Numbered from the stretch's first letter, positions 46,208-55,335 are shown. The stretch: DNA of 64,000 nucleotides from an uncultured Bacteroidota bacterium (GCA_903837525.1 CAILUU010000002.1:1-64000), one strand, 5' to 3'. Program-made: numbers and translations. The notes: a model not told the origin generated them from the sequence alone.

Positions 46208-48091
46208 TTGCAGCAGAATAAACAAATTTTAATTTTGCCAGATATTATACATTTATTACCCGATAACATTGCTAATCAGATAGCAGCAGGGGAGGTTATA
46301 CAACGACCAGCTAGTGCTGTAAAGGAATTAATGGAAAATGCTGTAGATGCTGGGGCTACCGAAATAAAATTAATTATAAACGACGCAGGTAAATCGCTGA
46401 TACAAGTTATTGATAATGGTAAGGGGATGAGTGAAACAGATGCTAGAATGGCCTTTGAACGCCATGCCACATCTAAAATTAGCAATATAGACGACTTGTT
46501 TAAAATTAAAACGATGGGTTTTAGAGGAGAAGCCTTAGCAAGTATTGCTGCTGTTGCTCAAGTAGAACTTAAAACCAAACGACTAGAAGACGAAACAGGC
46601 ATTCTGTTAGAAATAGAAAATAGCATTGTAAAAAAACAAGAGCCTATTGCCTCTGCTATAGGTACAAGCATTGCCATGAAAAACTTGTTTTTTAATGTAC
46701 CTGCTCGACGAAATTTTTTAAAAAGTAACCCTGCCGAGTTAAGGCATATTGTAGATGAGTTTATAAGAGTGGCTATGGCTTTTCCGGAATTATTTTTTTC
46801 GTTAACAAGCAATGGGCAACAAGTATTTCATTTAGATGCTGGTACACTTAAGCAACGTATTGTGCAACTATTAGGTAATAACTATAACGCAAAAGTGGTA
46901 AGTGTGCAGGAGGAAACAGATTACATGAATATTTATGGTTTTGTAGGTAAACCAGAAACGGCTAAAAAAACTAGAGGAGATCAATACTTTTTTGTAAACA
47001 ATAGGTTTATTAAAAGTGCTTACTTAAACCATGCTGTAATGAATGCGTTTGATAGCATGATTGCAAAAGATAGCTTCCCCATGTATGCTTTGTTTATAGA
47101 TTTAGATCCAGCTCAATTAGATATTAATGTACACCCAACCAAGCAAGAAATAAAATTTGAGGATGAAAAAATTGTATACGCTTTTGTGCAAAGTGCAGTA
47201 AAGCATGCGCTAGCACAGTTTAGCATTACTCCTACGTTAGATTTTGAATTGGATGCATCTATTCAGCACTTAGATGCGGTAAGCAAACCCTTTACCGACG
47301 AAAAAAAATCTACTGCAACATCATCTTCTTTATACAGCACATTTACAAAAAAAAATCAGGCACATTTTGTAGAAAGTAAAAGTGAGTTAAGGCATTGGAA
47401 AGATTTGTACGGGGAACCAAAGGGGGTAAGTGGTGAACAGTCAGCAGTCAGTAATAACCTGCAAAATAAGCAAGGCAATGAAATTTTTACACCTCTTAAT
47501 CCTCAACCCTCACCATTCACTTCTCACCATTCACCACTCACTCAACTACATAATACGTTTATTATTTTACCAACACAAAATGGTTACTATTTAGTTAACC
47601 AACAAAATGCACATGAACGTGTTTTATACGAACGGTTTTTGTTAGCGGTAGATGGTAAACCTATGGCAACACAGCAAAGCCTTTTCCCTGTAACTATTGA
47701 TTTAGCAATGGCAGATGCTGTTTTACTTAACGAGCTTTTACCCGATTTGCAACACTTAGGTTATACCATAGAACCTTTTGGTAACAACACTTTTGTACTA
47801 CAAGGTACACCTGCCGATATTGCCGAAGGCAACGAAAAAGCATCCATAGAAAAAATGTTGGAGCAATACAAGCATTTTAGTAACGACTTAAAATATAGTA
47901 AACGAGAAAAATTAATACGCTCCTTAGCATTACAGCAAGCCATAAAACCGGGTACACACTTAACCGAAAAAGAAATAAAAAATTTGGTAGAGGATTTATT
48001 TAACTGCATTACACCAAACGTTACTGCCAATGGTAAACCTACTTATTTAGAGTTTAAAAAAGATGAGTTGAACAAGATGTTTGGGCGTTAA
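46208..48091 (+). CDS. mutL: DNA mismatch repair protein MutL, non-ATG start
   Basis: A mismatch-repair ATPase, 627 residues. GHKL motifs: NQIAAGEVIQRPASAVKELM with ENAVDAGATEIKL, DNGKGMS and TMGFRGEALASIAAV. The transducer domain continues to ~residue 330. A variable linker (~340-450) contains two period-7 repeats. The C-terminal domain has NQQNAHERVLYERF where endonuclease-active MutL proteins read DQHA; the leading Asp is Asn here. No ATG precedes the conserved start: TTG at 46208 or TTG at 46235 (giving LPDIIHLLPDNIANQ) must be used. It is divergent from the GH3 gene and overlaps the dacB 3' end by four bases. Confidence 0.95.
   Translation: MQQNKQILILPDIIHLLPDNIANQIAAGEVIQRPASAVKELMENAVDAGATEIKLIINDAGKSLIQVIDNGKGMSETDARMAFERHATSKISNIDDLFKIKTMGFRGEALASIAAVAQVELKTKRLEDETGILLEIENSIVKKQEPIASAIGTSIAMKNLFFNVPARRNFLKSNPAELRHIVDEFIRVAMAFPELFFSLTSNGQQVFHLDAGTLKQRIVQLLGNNYNAKVVSVQEETDYMNIYGFVGKPETAKKTRGDQYFFVNNRFIKSAYLNHAVMNAFDSMIAKDSFPMYALFIDLDPAQLDINVHPTKQEIKFEDEKIVYAFVQSAVKHALAQFSITPTLDFELDASIQHLDAVSKPFTDEKKSTATSSSLYSTFTKKNQAHFVESKSELRHWKDLYGEPKGVSGEQSAVSNNLQNKQGNEIFTPLNPQPSPFTSHHSPLTQLHNTFIILPTQNGYYLVNQQNAHERVLYERFLLAVDGKPMATQQSLFPVTIDLAMADAVLLNELLPDLQHLGYTIEPFGNNTFVLQGTPADIAEGNEKASIEKMLEQYKHFSNDLKYSKREKLIRSLALQQAIKPGTHLTEKEIKNLVEDLFNCITPNVTANGKPTYLEFKKDELNKMFGR
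47431..47458. repeat. Period-7 repeat 1 in the mutL linker
   Basis: TGGTGAA CAGTCAG CAGTCAG TAATAAC: four heptamers, two identical. They encode part of the linker (VSGEQSAVSNN). Confidence 0.75.
47501..47549. repeat. Period-7 repeat 2 in the mutL linker
   Basis: CCTCAAC CCTCACC ATTCACT TCTCACC ATTCACC ACTCACT CAACTAC: seven consecutive heptamers with a shared YTCAMC core. They encode QPSPFTSHHSPLTQL. The same words recur at 60410-60444 and, on the other strand, in purH. Confidence 0.85.
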
Positions 48092-49440
48092 TACTTCTCA
48101 ATTATATCCACTAAAAATTTTTCTACCGCTTTACGTACAGGGGGTGCACCTGTTATGTAGTTATTATTTAAAATAGAAAAAATAAGTAATTTTCCTTTAT
48201 TGGTGATTAGATAACCACTTAGTGCACAGTTGTTACTAAGCGTACCTGTTTTCGCAAAAATACTACCAGCGTATTTTTTGTAATAATTAGATAGTGTACC
48301 AGTGCCTCCAGTTGGTAAAATGTTTTTTAATCTGTTTAAACCAAATTCATTTTTTGTTTTGTTAAGTAGATAAACAAATGATTGTGGGGTGGCTAAATTA
48401 TATCTGCTAAGCCCACTACCATCAACCCATTTGGGGCGTTGTGGCAAATCGGATAAAGAAGTTTTTAGTAAAGTGTCAATTATTTTCTCATCACTCATAT
48501 AGCCAATAAATTCATTACTTGCCATAAGCAAGGTTTGCTCTGCAAAGAAATTATCGCTGCGGTGCATCATGGGTTTAAATAAAGAGTCAGTGGGTTGGGA
48601 ATACAATTTTTGCCATGTTATGTTAGAGTTAAACCCCATAGAAAATTTATCTTTGCTAATATTCAATGTATCGCTAAGTAAAAGAAGTTGATCATGATAG
48701 AGCCTATCGGTAGGGAATGGTATTTGTTGATAGCTAAATCTTTTATCTGATTTTCTGAAATTAAATATAGGATGAGATTCGTTTCTTGTAATTGTATAAT
48801 TGCCCCTTTTTGAAGATAGAGCCATCATAGGCTCTTCAAAATATTTCTTGCTTACTCTGTCTGGTGGGTTTGACCTAAGGGTATTATCATTTAAATAAAA
48901 AGTAAATACATTTCCATACAATGGAAAGGTTGACCGTTCAGCCATATAAGCCTCTCCTTGATCATCCCATGCCCAACCAAATCCATACTTTTTAAAATCT
49001 TGTTTAACTGGAATTAAATAAGTTATTGTATTATTATTGTTAGAAAAATACTTGAGTATAGGATGTTTTTTAAAATCTGGGTGTAAAAAAGTTGGATCAC
49101 CCGTTGGTTCAAAATACAGAGTATCTGAGTTTTCAAAAACCTTTGCCCCCACCAAACTATCTCCCAAATACTTCATTCCAGCATAAAGCGTAAATAATTT
49201 GGTATTACTAGCAGGGATAAAATACTGTGTTGCGTTATGGTTGTATAAATATTTATTCGTTGCAGGTTCGTAAATACTAATACCTATGTGGCCAGTACGT
49301 ATGGCACTATCGTTTAACAAAATAGCATTGGCTTGTTTACTTATTTGTTTTGTTACAGAGCAAGAAGTTGCCAATAGGCAGTAGGCAATTAGCAATAAAC
49401 AAATTGAGGTATTAAAAAATGAAACACTTAATCTTCTCAT
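48088..49440 (-). CDS. dacB: D-alanyl-D-alanine carboxypeptidase/endopeptidase (PBP4 type)
   Basis: Trims peptidoglycan stem peptides in the periplasm. 450 residues. The N-terminus (NTSICLLLIAYCLLATSCSV) is a lipoprotein-like signal with TSC. The penicillin-binding triad is present: SxxK in IPASNTKLFT, SxN in HRSDNFFAEQ and KTG in FAKTGTLSNN. The insert between the first two motifs is the class C PBP domain. The signal-peptide core is encoded by a period-7 repeat. It is convergent with mutL with a four-base overlap. Confidence 0.94.
   Translation of the reverse strand: MRRLSVSFFNTSICLLLIAYCLLATSCSVTKQISKQANAILLNDSAIRTGHIGISIYEPATNKYLYNHNATQYFIPASNTKLFTLYAGMKYLGDSLVGAKVFENSDTLYFEPTGDPTFLHPDFKKHPILKYFSNNNNTITYLIPVKQDFKKYGFGWAWDDQGEAYMAERSTFPLYGNVFTFYLNDNTLRSNPPDRVSKKYFEEPMMALSSKRGNYTITRNESHPIFNFRKSDKRFSYQQIPFPTDRLYHDQLLLLSDTLNISKDKFSMGFNSNITWQKLYSQPTDSLFKPMMHRSDNFFAEQTLLMASNEFIGYMSDEKIIDTLLKTSLSDLPQRPKWVDGSGLSRYNLATPQSFVYLLNKTKNEFGLNRLKNILPTGGTGTLSNYYKKYAGSIFAKTGTLSNNCALSGYLITNKGKLLIFSILNNNYITGAPPVRKAVEKFLVDIIEKY
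49370..49404. repeat. Period-7 repeat encoding the dacB signal peptide
   Basis: GCCAATA GGCAGTA GGCAATT AGCAATA AACAAAT: five heptamers with GCAAT core on the plus strand. On the coding strand they give the hydrophobic ICLLLIAYCLLA. Confidence 0.8.
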
Positions 49441-49484
49441 TTAGTTTGAATCTAAAGTATTAGTAAATTAGCAATATTATCACA

Positions 49485-50606
49485 TTACCTCTCTTGTGCC
49501 CTCAGCCACCTCTCTGGTATTTCGTTTTGGCTAGCCTGTACATAATCTTTATAGCTACAAGCAATAAATTTTTTATTCGGTAATTGCATCCACCATCTTC
49601 CCGTTTTTTTACTTTGTAAAAAAACGGTTTCGACTTCTGTAAATGTACAATGGTATTCGTTAAAGTATTGCCTATCTTCAATTGCAGCCTCTTGTTTACT
49701 TTTATTTTTGCCATCAATAAAGTACCAAAGCATTTGCGAAATTTGCTTAGCGGTTAAATCACTTTCATCTAGCAGTGGGTTGTAACCATATAGTCCAAAA
49801 CTGCTTACGTTATTACTCATACCGGCATAACGTGTAAGTATACATGCTTCTTCACCAGTAAAACCATTAGGGCTTTGATGAGCGCTTGGGGCATCGCTAT
49901 ATTTTATAGCGTTTATATCAAAACTTAATAAATGCGTATTACGAATTACGGGCTCCATTTCCTCAATATTTTCTTTTGCAGTACCTACTCTAAAACAATC
50001 AAAGCGTAGTTTATCCATTGTTTCTAGCATACGAGGGTGCACAAAATAACTTTGAAAACCAATATGGTTATAGTGCTTTACTAAATTTGGTTCACTAGTA
50101 AGCATTTCCATTAAAAAGTTTTCGCTAGCTATGGGGCTTTCGCTTATTAAATCTATAGTAGCATCTATACAAGTAGCTTCAATTACTTGTTCTAATTCTT
50201 TGTAAGCAAAATATTGAGCTAACGTAACATCGTGTGAGCCACCTAAAATAACAACTGTTTTTTTATTGCGAATTAGTTCTGCCAACACGGTTTTAATAGC
50301 AGCATAACTATCGTTTAAAGTAGCACCTAATTTAATATTGCCCATATCGACAATTTTAATATTGGAATGCCAATAATGTAACCGATATAACTGTTTACGA
50401 ATAGCATTGGGGGCATGAGTATCATTTTTATTACCACTACCTCTTACTTCTGGTACACCAATGAAAACAATAGCTGCATCCGAAATTTCTGGTAAATTAG
50501 TTTCGTAAATAGAGATAAAATTGGCTAATTGTCCATCGTTATAGCCTTCATCATCATTAATTTCTGCTTTATTTATAGGCTCCAAAAAATCGTATAAATC
50601 GTTCAT
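49485..50606 (-). CDS. Arginase/formiminoglutamase-family hydrolase
   Basis: 373 residues from MNDLYDFLEPINKAEINDDE; the open frame is 17 codons longer but passes through a repeat. Ureohydrolase motifs: VFIGVPEVRGSGNKND, VVILGGSHDVTLAQ (metal His) and LLSFDINAIKYSDAP (metal Asp region, with Asn for the second Asp). The Asp-to-Asn change and missing HxDAHxD suggest altered metal binding; many Bacteroidota paralogs share this. It may act on formiminoglutamate or another guanidino compound. It is divergent from korA. Confidence 0.85.
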   Translation of the reverse strand: MNDLYDFLEPINKAEINDDEGYNDGQLANFISIYETNLPEISDAAIVFIGVPEVRGSGNKNDTHAPNAIRKQLYRLHYWHSNIKIVDMGNIKLGATLNDSYAAIKTVLAELIRNKKTVVILGGSHDVTLAQYFAYKELEQVIEATCIDATIDLISESPIASENFLMEMLTSEPNLVKHYNHIGFQSYFVHPRMLETMDKLRFDCFRVGTAKENIEEMEPVIRNTHLLSFDINAIKYSDAPSAHQSPNGFTGEEACILTRYAGMSNNVSSFGLYGYNPLLDESDLTAKQISQMLWYFIDGKNKSKQEAAIEDRQYFNEYHCTFTEVETVFLQSKKTGRWWMQLPNKKFIACSYKDYVQASQNEIPERWLRAQER

Positions 50607-50612
50607 CAAAAC

Positions 50613-50732
50613 TTTTTGCCACAAATTACACCAATTAACACAAATAAATTTCATCACTAATCAATCTCTAAAAATATAAAAACCAAAGGTTTTAACAATC
50701 TGCGATAATTTGTGTTATCTGTGGCAAAACAA
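50613..50732. repeat. Inverted pair of degenerate heptad repeats in the arginase-korA intergenic region
   Basis: Left arm: TTTTTGCCACAAATTACACC and AATTAACACAAAT (50613-50645). Right arm, inverted: ATAATTTGTGTTATC and TGTGGCAAAAC (50705-50730). Read on the same strand both give GCCACAr ATwACAC ... words with a period of 7. They flank about 60 bases that should hold the promoters of both divergent genes. Confidence 0.65.
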
Positions 50733-50755
50733 AAAATAAAATTTATCTTTATACT

Positions 50756-52600
50756 ATGAATACAAAAGAAGAAATTTTACAAGACGTAGTAATAAAATTT
50801 GCTGGAGATAGTGGCGATGGAATGCAGCTTACCGGTAGTCAGTTTACCAATAATACTGCAATGTTAGGCATAGATTTAGCTACTTTCCCCGATTTTCCTG
50901 CAGAGATAAGAGCCCCTATAGGCACCCTGCCTGGAGTAAGCGGCTATCAATTGCGGTTTAGTAGCGATAGAGTTTTTACCCCAGGCGATGCTTGCGATGT
51001 ATTGGTAGCAATGAATGCGGCGGCACTAAAAACAAATTTAAAAGGGTTAAAAATTGGGGGTAAAATAATTGCCAATGTAGATGGATTTGATGCAAAAAAT
51101 TTACGCCTAGCCAATTACCCCGAAGGTGAAAACCCTTTAGAAAATGATAGCCTTGGTAATTACGAGGTAATAAAAATGGATGTTACCAAAATGACTAGAG
51201 AGGCTTTAAAGGATATTACCATGGGTGTAAAGGAAAAAGACAGAGCAAAAAATATGTTTGTACTGGGCTTTTTATATTGGATGTATAATAGAGATATGGA
51301 CAATACCATATCATTTATAAAAGATAAATTTGGTAAAAAGCCCGAAATTTTTGAGAGTAATGTAAAAGCATTACAAGCAGGATATAATTATGCCGATACT
51401 ACCGAAACTTTTACCACCCGATATTCTGTAGCAAAAGCAAAAATGGAAAGTGGCACCTATCGATCTATAATGGGTAATCAAGCCCTATCGTATGGTTTAA
51501 TTGCTGCATCGCAAAAAAGTGGGTTGTCCTTATTTTTAGGTAGTTACCCTATTACTCCAGCAAGCGATATTTTGCATGAGTTGAGTAAGTATAAAAATTT
51601 CGGTATAAAAACGTTTCAGGCCGAGGATGAAATTGCAGCCATTACTTCGGCTATTGGAGCCAGTTATGGAGGTAATATAGGCATAACCACAAGTAGCGGA
51701 CCAGGCATAGCGTTAAAAGGTGAAGCAATGGGCTTAGCTGTAATGCTAGAAATTCCATTACTAATAATTAATATACAACGTGGAGGTCCAAGTACAGGCT
51801 TGCCCACCAAAACAGAACAAAGCGATTTAATGCAAGCTTACTATGGTAGAAACGGGGAGTGCCCAATGCCAATAATTAGCGCAAGCACACCAAGCGATTG
51901 TTTTAGTGCTGCCTACGAAGCCATACGAATTGCCACACAACACATGACGCCAGTAATATTACTTAGCGATGGATATATTGCTAATGGAGCCGAACCTTGG
52001 AAATTTCCCAAAAGCGACGATTTACCAGAAATAAAAATTTCGTTTGCAGAAAATACTTTGGCTGAAGGAGAAAAATTTATGCCCTACCAACGAGATGAAA
52101 AATTAGCTAGGCCATGGGCTATACCAGGCACAAAAGGATTAGAGAATAGAGTGGGTGGCTTAGAAAAACAAGATATTACAGGTAACATTAGTTACGACTC
52201 GGAAAACCATCAACACATGGTAAAAACAAGGCAAGCTAAAGTTGATTTAATTGCTAACTATATACCAGAGCAGATATTAGATAGCGGCGCCAATAAAGGT
52301 AAAGTATTGGTATTAGGCTGGGGCAGTACCTTTGGTGCAATAAAAAGTGCTTGTAACGAGTTGCAAAAAGAAGGTGAAGAGGTATCGCATGCTCATTTAC
52401 GTTATATACGGCCTTTTCCTAAAAACTTAGGCGATATCATTAAAAATTTTGATACGGTTGTTATACCCGAAATAAATAATGGGCAACTAGTAAAAATTAT
52501 TAGAGATGTGTATTTTGTAGATGCCAAACCTTACAATAAAATAATGGGTGTACCTATAACAAAAGGGGAGCTAATAGAAGAGCTACGAAAGTACTTATAA
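50756..52600 (+). CDS. korA: 2-oxoacid:acceptor oxidoreductase, fused gamma/alpha subunit
   Basis: Oxidises a 2-oxoacid (most likely 2-oxoglutarate) to the acyl-CoA with ferredoxin, together with a TPP-binding beta subunit. 614 residues. The gamma domain (~1-190) begins FAGDSGDGMQLTGSQFTN and has FPAEIRAPIGTLPGVSGYQ. The alpha part has YPITPASDILHELSKYK, FQAEDEIAAITSAIGASYGG, GITTSSGPGIALKGEAMG and QRGGPSTGLPTKTEQSD. The C-terminus is LVLGWGST-like and ITKGELIEELRKYL. The beta subunit normally follows, but here the next 366 bases hold no gene. The start codon lies in the shared TATCTTTATACTATGAA motif. Confidence 0.94.
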   Translation: MNTKEEILQDVVIKFAGDSGDGMQLTGSQFTNNTAMLGIDLATFPDFPAEIRAPIGTLPGVSGYQLRFSSDRVFTPGDACDVLVAMNAAALKTNLKGLKIGGKIIANVDGFDAKNLRLANYPEGENPLENDSLGNYEVIKMDVTKMTREALKDITMGVKEKDRAKNMFVLGFLYWMYNRDMDNTISFIKDKFGKKPEIFESNVKALQAGYNYADTTETFTTRYSVAKAKMESGTYRSIMGNQALSYGLIAASQKSGLSLFLGSYPITPASDILHELSKYKNFGIKTFQAEDEIAAITSAIGASYGGNIGITTSSGPGIALKGEAMGLAVMLEIPLLIINIQRGGPSTGLPTKTEQSDLMQAYYGRNGECPMPIISASTPSDCFSAAYEAIRIATQHMTPVILLSDGYIANGAEPWKFPKSDDLPEIKISFAENTLAEGEKFMPYQRDEKLARPWAIPGTKGLENRVGGLEKQDITGNISYDSENHQHMVKTRQAKVDLIANYIPEQILDSGANKGKVLVLGWGSTFGAIKSACNELQKEGEEVSHAHLRYIRPFPKNLGDIIKNFDTVVIPEINNGQLVKIIRDVYFVDAKPYNKIMGVPITKGELIEELRKYL

Positions 52601-52966
52601 AATCTAACCTGTGACTTAGATTTAAAAAATACTAAGAAGAAAATAGTTTACGCTTTTTAGTATTATTAGCTTAATTCAATTAACAGCAGTAGCAATAGTT
52701 TTAAGCGTAAAACTTTGATGGATACTTGGCGTGCTCTTAATTTTTGGGTTGAGTTAATTTTGCCTTGTAGGTATTTAATTTTAAATCATATTTTTTGTCT
52801 TTGCTAAAGGAATAGTAAACACCCTTGATTACCTACCAACAAATGTGTGCATTTACTTTATATCTAATACAATGAAAAAGTTGGCTTATTGTTGTACATT
52901 TTAAAAGTTTTTAGACATTAAATGTAAACCTTGTATTTTAAAAATGTGTATAAAAATTATGAGGTA
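52600..52966. other. Gene-free region after korA with inverted repeats
   Basis: AAATCTAA and TTAGATTT (52600-52623) form a hairpin that can act as a terminator without a clear T run. A second pair AATACTAA/TTAGTATT follows. No korB fragment or other protein text was recognised in any frame beyond a short MKKLAYCCTF at 52872. Confidence 0.5.
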
Positions 52967-53905
52967 TTATTTTATTTTTTCTCTTCCAAATACATAACCT
53001 ATTTTTAAATTAAACGTAAAATAGGCATCATTATTTGATGCGTTTCCACGTTGATCGCCAGGGGTAGTAACGTGGCCTGGATTTAATTCGTATTGACGAT
53101 CGTTAAGTAATAAGGCGTTGGTAAGTTTAGCACCTGTAAAATAATTTGCATAAATGGTAGGGTCAACATATTCTGTGCTTACATCATCTAAATAATCTGT
53201 ATTCAACTTACGGTAAATAAACTCTGCTCGTACATTAAATTGAGAATTTAATTCGTATTTAACACCTAAGCCTAAAGGGATATTTAGTTGATTTAATTTA
53301 TACTGTTGTCTATCTGGGTATTCTAAAAACCCTTGCCCTTCTGTACTTAATGGTTGTAAGTCTACCCATTGTCCGCCAAGTTGTGTTTGGGGTTTAAAAG
53401 AAAAGAAACCCACACCGCCTAATAAGTAGGGCGAAAAACGAGGAGGTGCTTTATCGTATTCATCATCATAATTAAAAAATATAAATAAAGGATGTGCCTC
53501 AGCAATTAATGAAAACTCTGTTATTTTACTTCTAAAATTTAAATTACGTTCGTATCTACCAAAGGTTGTGGTTTTAACTTTTTCCAATACTTTATCATCC
53601 GCTTTTATTTGCCCAAAAGTGGCTTCAGCCCTTAATCCAAATTGATACTTGTATAACGCATGTAAATAAACACTACCAGCAATAGTAGTTTTGTCGAAAT
53701 TTACATCCTTAATAAACTTTTTACCAATTCCCTTTCTTCCACCAAGGTCTGTAAGGCTGTTCATAAAACCCAATGATGCGCCAAACTCAAATGTTACAGG
53801 ATTATCGTATGTATTCTCGTCATAAAAATAATACTGTGCTTCAGCCTTTTTTGTAGTGCTAAGCAATAGACTAACAAATCCTAAACTAACGATTATTTTT
53901 TTCAT
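52967..53905 (-). CDS. DUF6089-like outer-membrane beta-barrel protein
   Basis: 312 residues with a signal peptide (MKKIIVSLGFVSLLLSTTKK, cleaved near KAEAQ). The mature part is a barrel: VTFEFGASLGFMNSLTDLGG, YKYQFGLRAEATFGQIK, FSPYLLGGVGFFSFKPQTQL, LGVKYELNSQFNVRAEFIYR and a C-terminal YFTFNLKIGYVFG. LGG with a long periplasm-facing loop is usual in these OmpA-like eight-stranded proteins. The role is unknown. It stands alone on the minus strand. Confidence 0.88.
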   Translation of the reverse strand: MKKIIVSLGFVSLLLSTTKKAEAQYYFYDENTYDNPVTFEFGASLGFMNSLTDLGGRKGIGKKFIKDVNFDKTTIAGSVYLHALYKYQFGLRAEATFGQIKADDKVLEKVKTTTFGRYERNLNFRSKITEFSLIAEAHPLFIFFNYDDEYDKAPPRFSPYLLGGVGFFSFKPQTQLGGQWVDLQPLSTEGQGFLEYPDRQQYKLNQLNIPLGLGVKYELNSQFNVRAEFIYRKLNTDYLDDVSTEYVDPTIYANYFTGAKLTNALLLNDRQYELNPGHVTTPGDQRGNASNNDAYFTFNLKIGYVFGREKIK

Positions 53906-54002
53906 GTGTTAGATATAATGAACAATTTTTTTTAAAATTTAAGTAAATAAGAATGCCACTTAAACGAAAGCACAAAATACAGAAAAAAACTATATTTCTA
54001 AA

Positions 54003-54650
54003 TTACCATTTTGTGGTATCCTTAAAGAATGTGCAAATAGTTACTAAATCGCAACTTTCGCATTTAGGTTTTCTTGCTAAACAAATATACCTACCATGTA
54101 AAATTAACCAATGATGCGCTTTAAAAATTAAAGCTTCAGGTATGTTTTTTATCAAGTATTTTTCTACAGCTAAAGGTGTTTTGGCAGTTTTTGATACCAA
54201 GCCTATTCGCTTACTTACCCTATATACATGTGTATCCACTGCCATATTGGGTTGTTTATCTATTACCGATGTAATTACGTTAGCGGTTTTACGACCCACA
54301 CCAGGTAGTTGTACCAGTTCATCTACCGTCATAGGAACGTTGCCGTTATAAGTACATTGCAACATTTGTGCCATACCTATTAAATGTTTTGTTTTATTAT
54401 TTGGGTACGATATACTTTTAATTAAAGAAAAAACTTCTTCAAAACTTGCCTTACTTAATTCAAGTGGGCCTGGAAATTTTTCAAAAATAGATGGAGTAGT
54501 AAGGTTTACACGTTTATCAGTACATTGGGCACTTAAAATTACTGCAACCAATAATTGATAGGGGTTATTGTACAATAACTCTGTTTCGGCATTAGGTGCG
54601 GTTAGGTTAAAATAATCTAGTACAAATTGGTATTTTTCTTTTCTTGTCAT
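54003..54650 (-). CDS. nth: Endonuclease III
   Basis: A DNA glycosylase/AP lyase for oxidised pyrimidines. 215 residues. The helix-hairpin-helix LPGVGRKTANVI carries the catalytic Lys; the catalytic Asp is in VDTHVYRVSKR. The [4Fe-4S] cluster ligands are at the end in CLARKPKCESCDLVTIC (C-x6-C-x2-C-x5-C). All key residues are intact. A terminator stem ends directly at its start codon, so transcription from the small gene upstream should not reach it and it may need its own promoter. Confidence 0.95.
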   Translation of the reverse strand: MTRKEKYQFVLDYFNLTAPNAETELLYNNPYQLLVAVILSAQCTDKRVNLTTPSIFEKFPGPLELSKASFEEVFSLIKSISYPNNKTKHLIGMAQMLQCTYNGNVPMTVDELVQLPGVGRKTANVITSVIDKQPNMAVDTHVYRVSKRIGLVSKTAKTPLAVEKYLIKNIPEALIFKAHHWLILHGRYICLARKPKCESCDLVTICTFFKDTTKW

Positions 54651-54680
54651 AAAAAATCCTCTGATTTATAGTCGGAGGAT
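54651..54680 (-). terminator. Terminator directly in front of the nth start codon
   Basis: ATCCTC (54656-54661) pairs with GAGGAT (54675-54680). On the minus strand the stem is followed by a six-T run that touches the nth ATG (54650). It probably terminates the transcript of the 77-residue gene at 54707. Confidence 0.65.
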
Positions 54681-54706
54681 CTAAATTAATTTAAATTAAA
54701 GTAAAC

Positions 54707-54940
54707 CTAAGCAGAAAATTCTTTAACCTCTTTTTTGGCATAATTTAAAATATTCTCAATTGTTTTTTTGCGTGGCGAAAGTTTAAGAACTTCTAATCTT
54801 TTTTGAGCTGAGGTAATTACCCCTAATTTTTCACGTAAAGCCCAGTCTTTTTCTAAAGCGTCCTTAATTTCGGCTGTTTTTTGCAAGGACGTTTCATTGT
54901 AATAGTATTGAACTAAATCCTCTAATGTAAAATTGTGCAT
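54707..54940 (-). CDS. Small conserved protein of unknown function
   Basis: 77 residues, highly charged and helical: MHNFTLEDLVQYYYNETSLQ, KTAEIKDALEKDWALREKLG and RKKTIENILNYAKKEVKEF. The Asp/Glu-rich text EDWALREKL-like resembles the cytoplasmic helix bundle of anti-sigma factors, but without a zinc motif or membrane helix. No function is claimed. A terminator follows it. Confidence 0.7.
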   Translation of the reverse strand: MHNFTLEDLVQYYYNETSLQKTAEIKDALEKDWALREKLGVITSAQKRLEVLKLSPRKKTIENILNYAKKEVKEFSA

Positions 54941-55026
54941 TTTAATAAATTGCTGTTAAGAATTAAATATCTTTTATCCGCCATTATAAACGATAACTAG
55001 ATATTAATATTGTGTTACCTTATATT

Positions 55027-55335
55027 TTACCTAATATCTACTTGATTACTTATTACAAAAATATCTTCATTGTCTTTTTTCATTAAATATTTTTCTCTTG
55101 CATATTTTTCAATAGTTTGAGCATTTGTTTTTAATAAGTCTAACTCTTTATGAGCTTCTGTAATAGTTTTTACCTGATACTTCTCACTTTTTTGCAAACT
55201 GTTTAATTTTTTATACTGCTTAATTCCGCTAAAAATGTCTTTCTCTGCAAAAAAGAGCATCCAAATTAAAAAAAAGCTGCCGGTTAAAAAATACTTGTTT
55301 TTAATCCAATTTGGTATATGTGCTAATAATTTCAT
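55027..55335 (-). CDS. FtsB/DivIC-family septum initiator
   Basis: 102 residues: one membrane helix (~14-33, YFLTGSFFLIWMLFFAEKDI) then a coiled coil with leucine repeat (KKLNSLQKSEKYQVKTITEA) and the conserved C-terminal block EKYAREKYLMKKDNEDIFV. This is the DivIC layout of proteins that join FtsL and FtsQ in the divisome. It follows eno by 29 bases, a common gene order in Bacteroidota. Confidence 0.88.
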   Translation of the reverse strand: MKLLAHIPNWIKNKYFLTGSFFLIWMLFFAEKDIFSGIKQYKKLNSLQKSEKYQVKTITEAHKELDLLKTNAQTIEKYAREKYLMKKDNEDIFVISNQVDIR

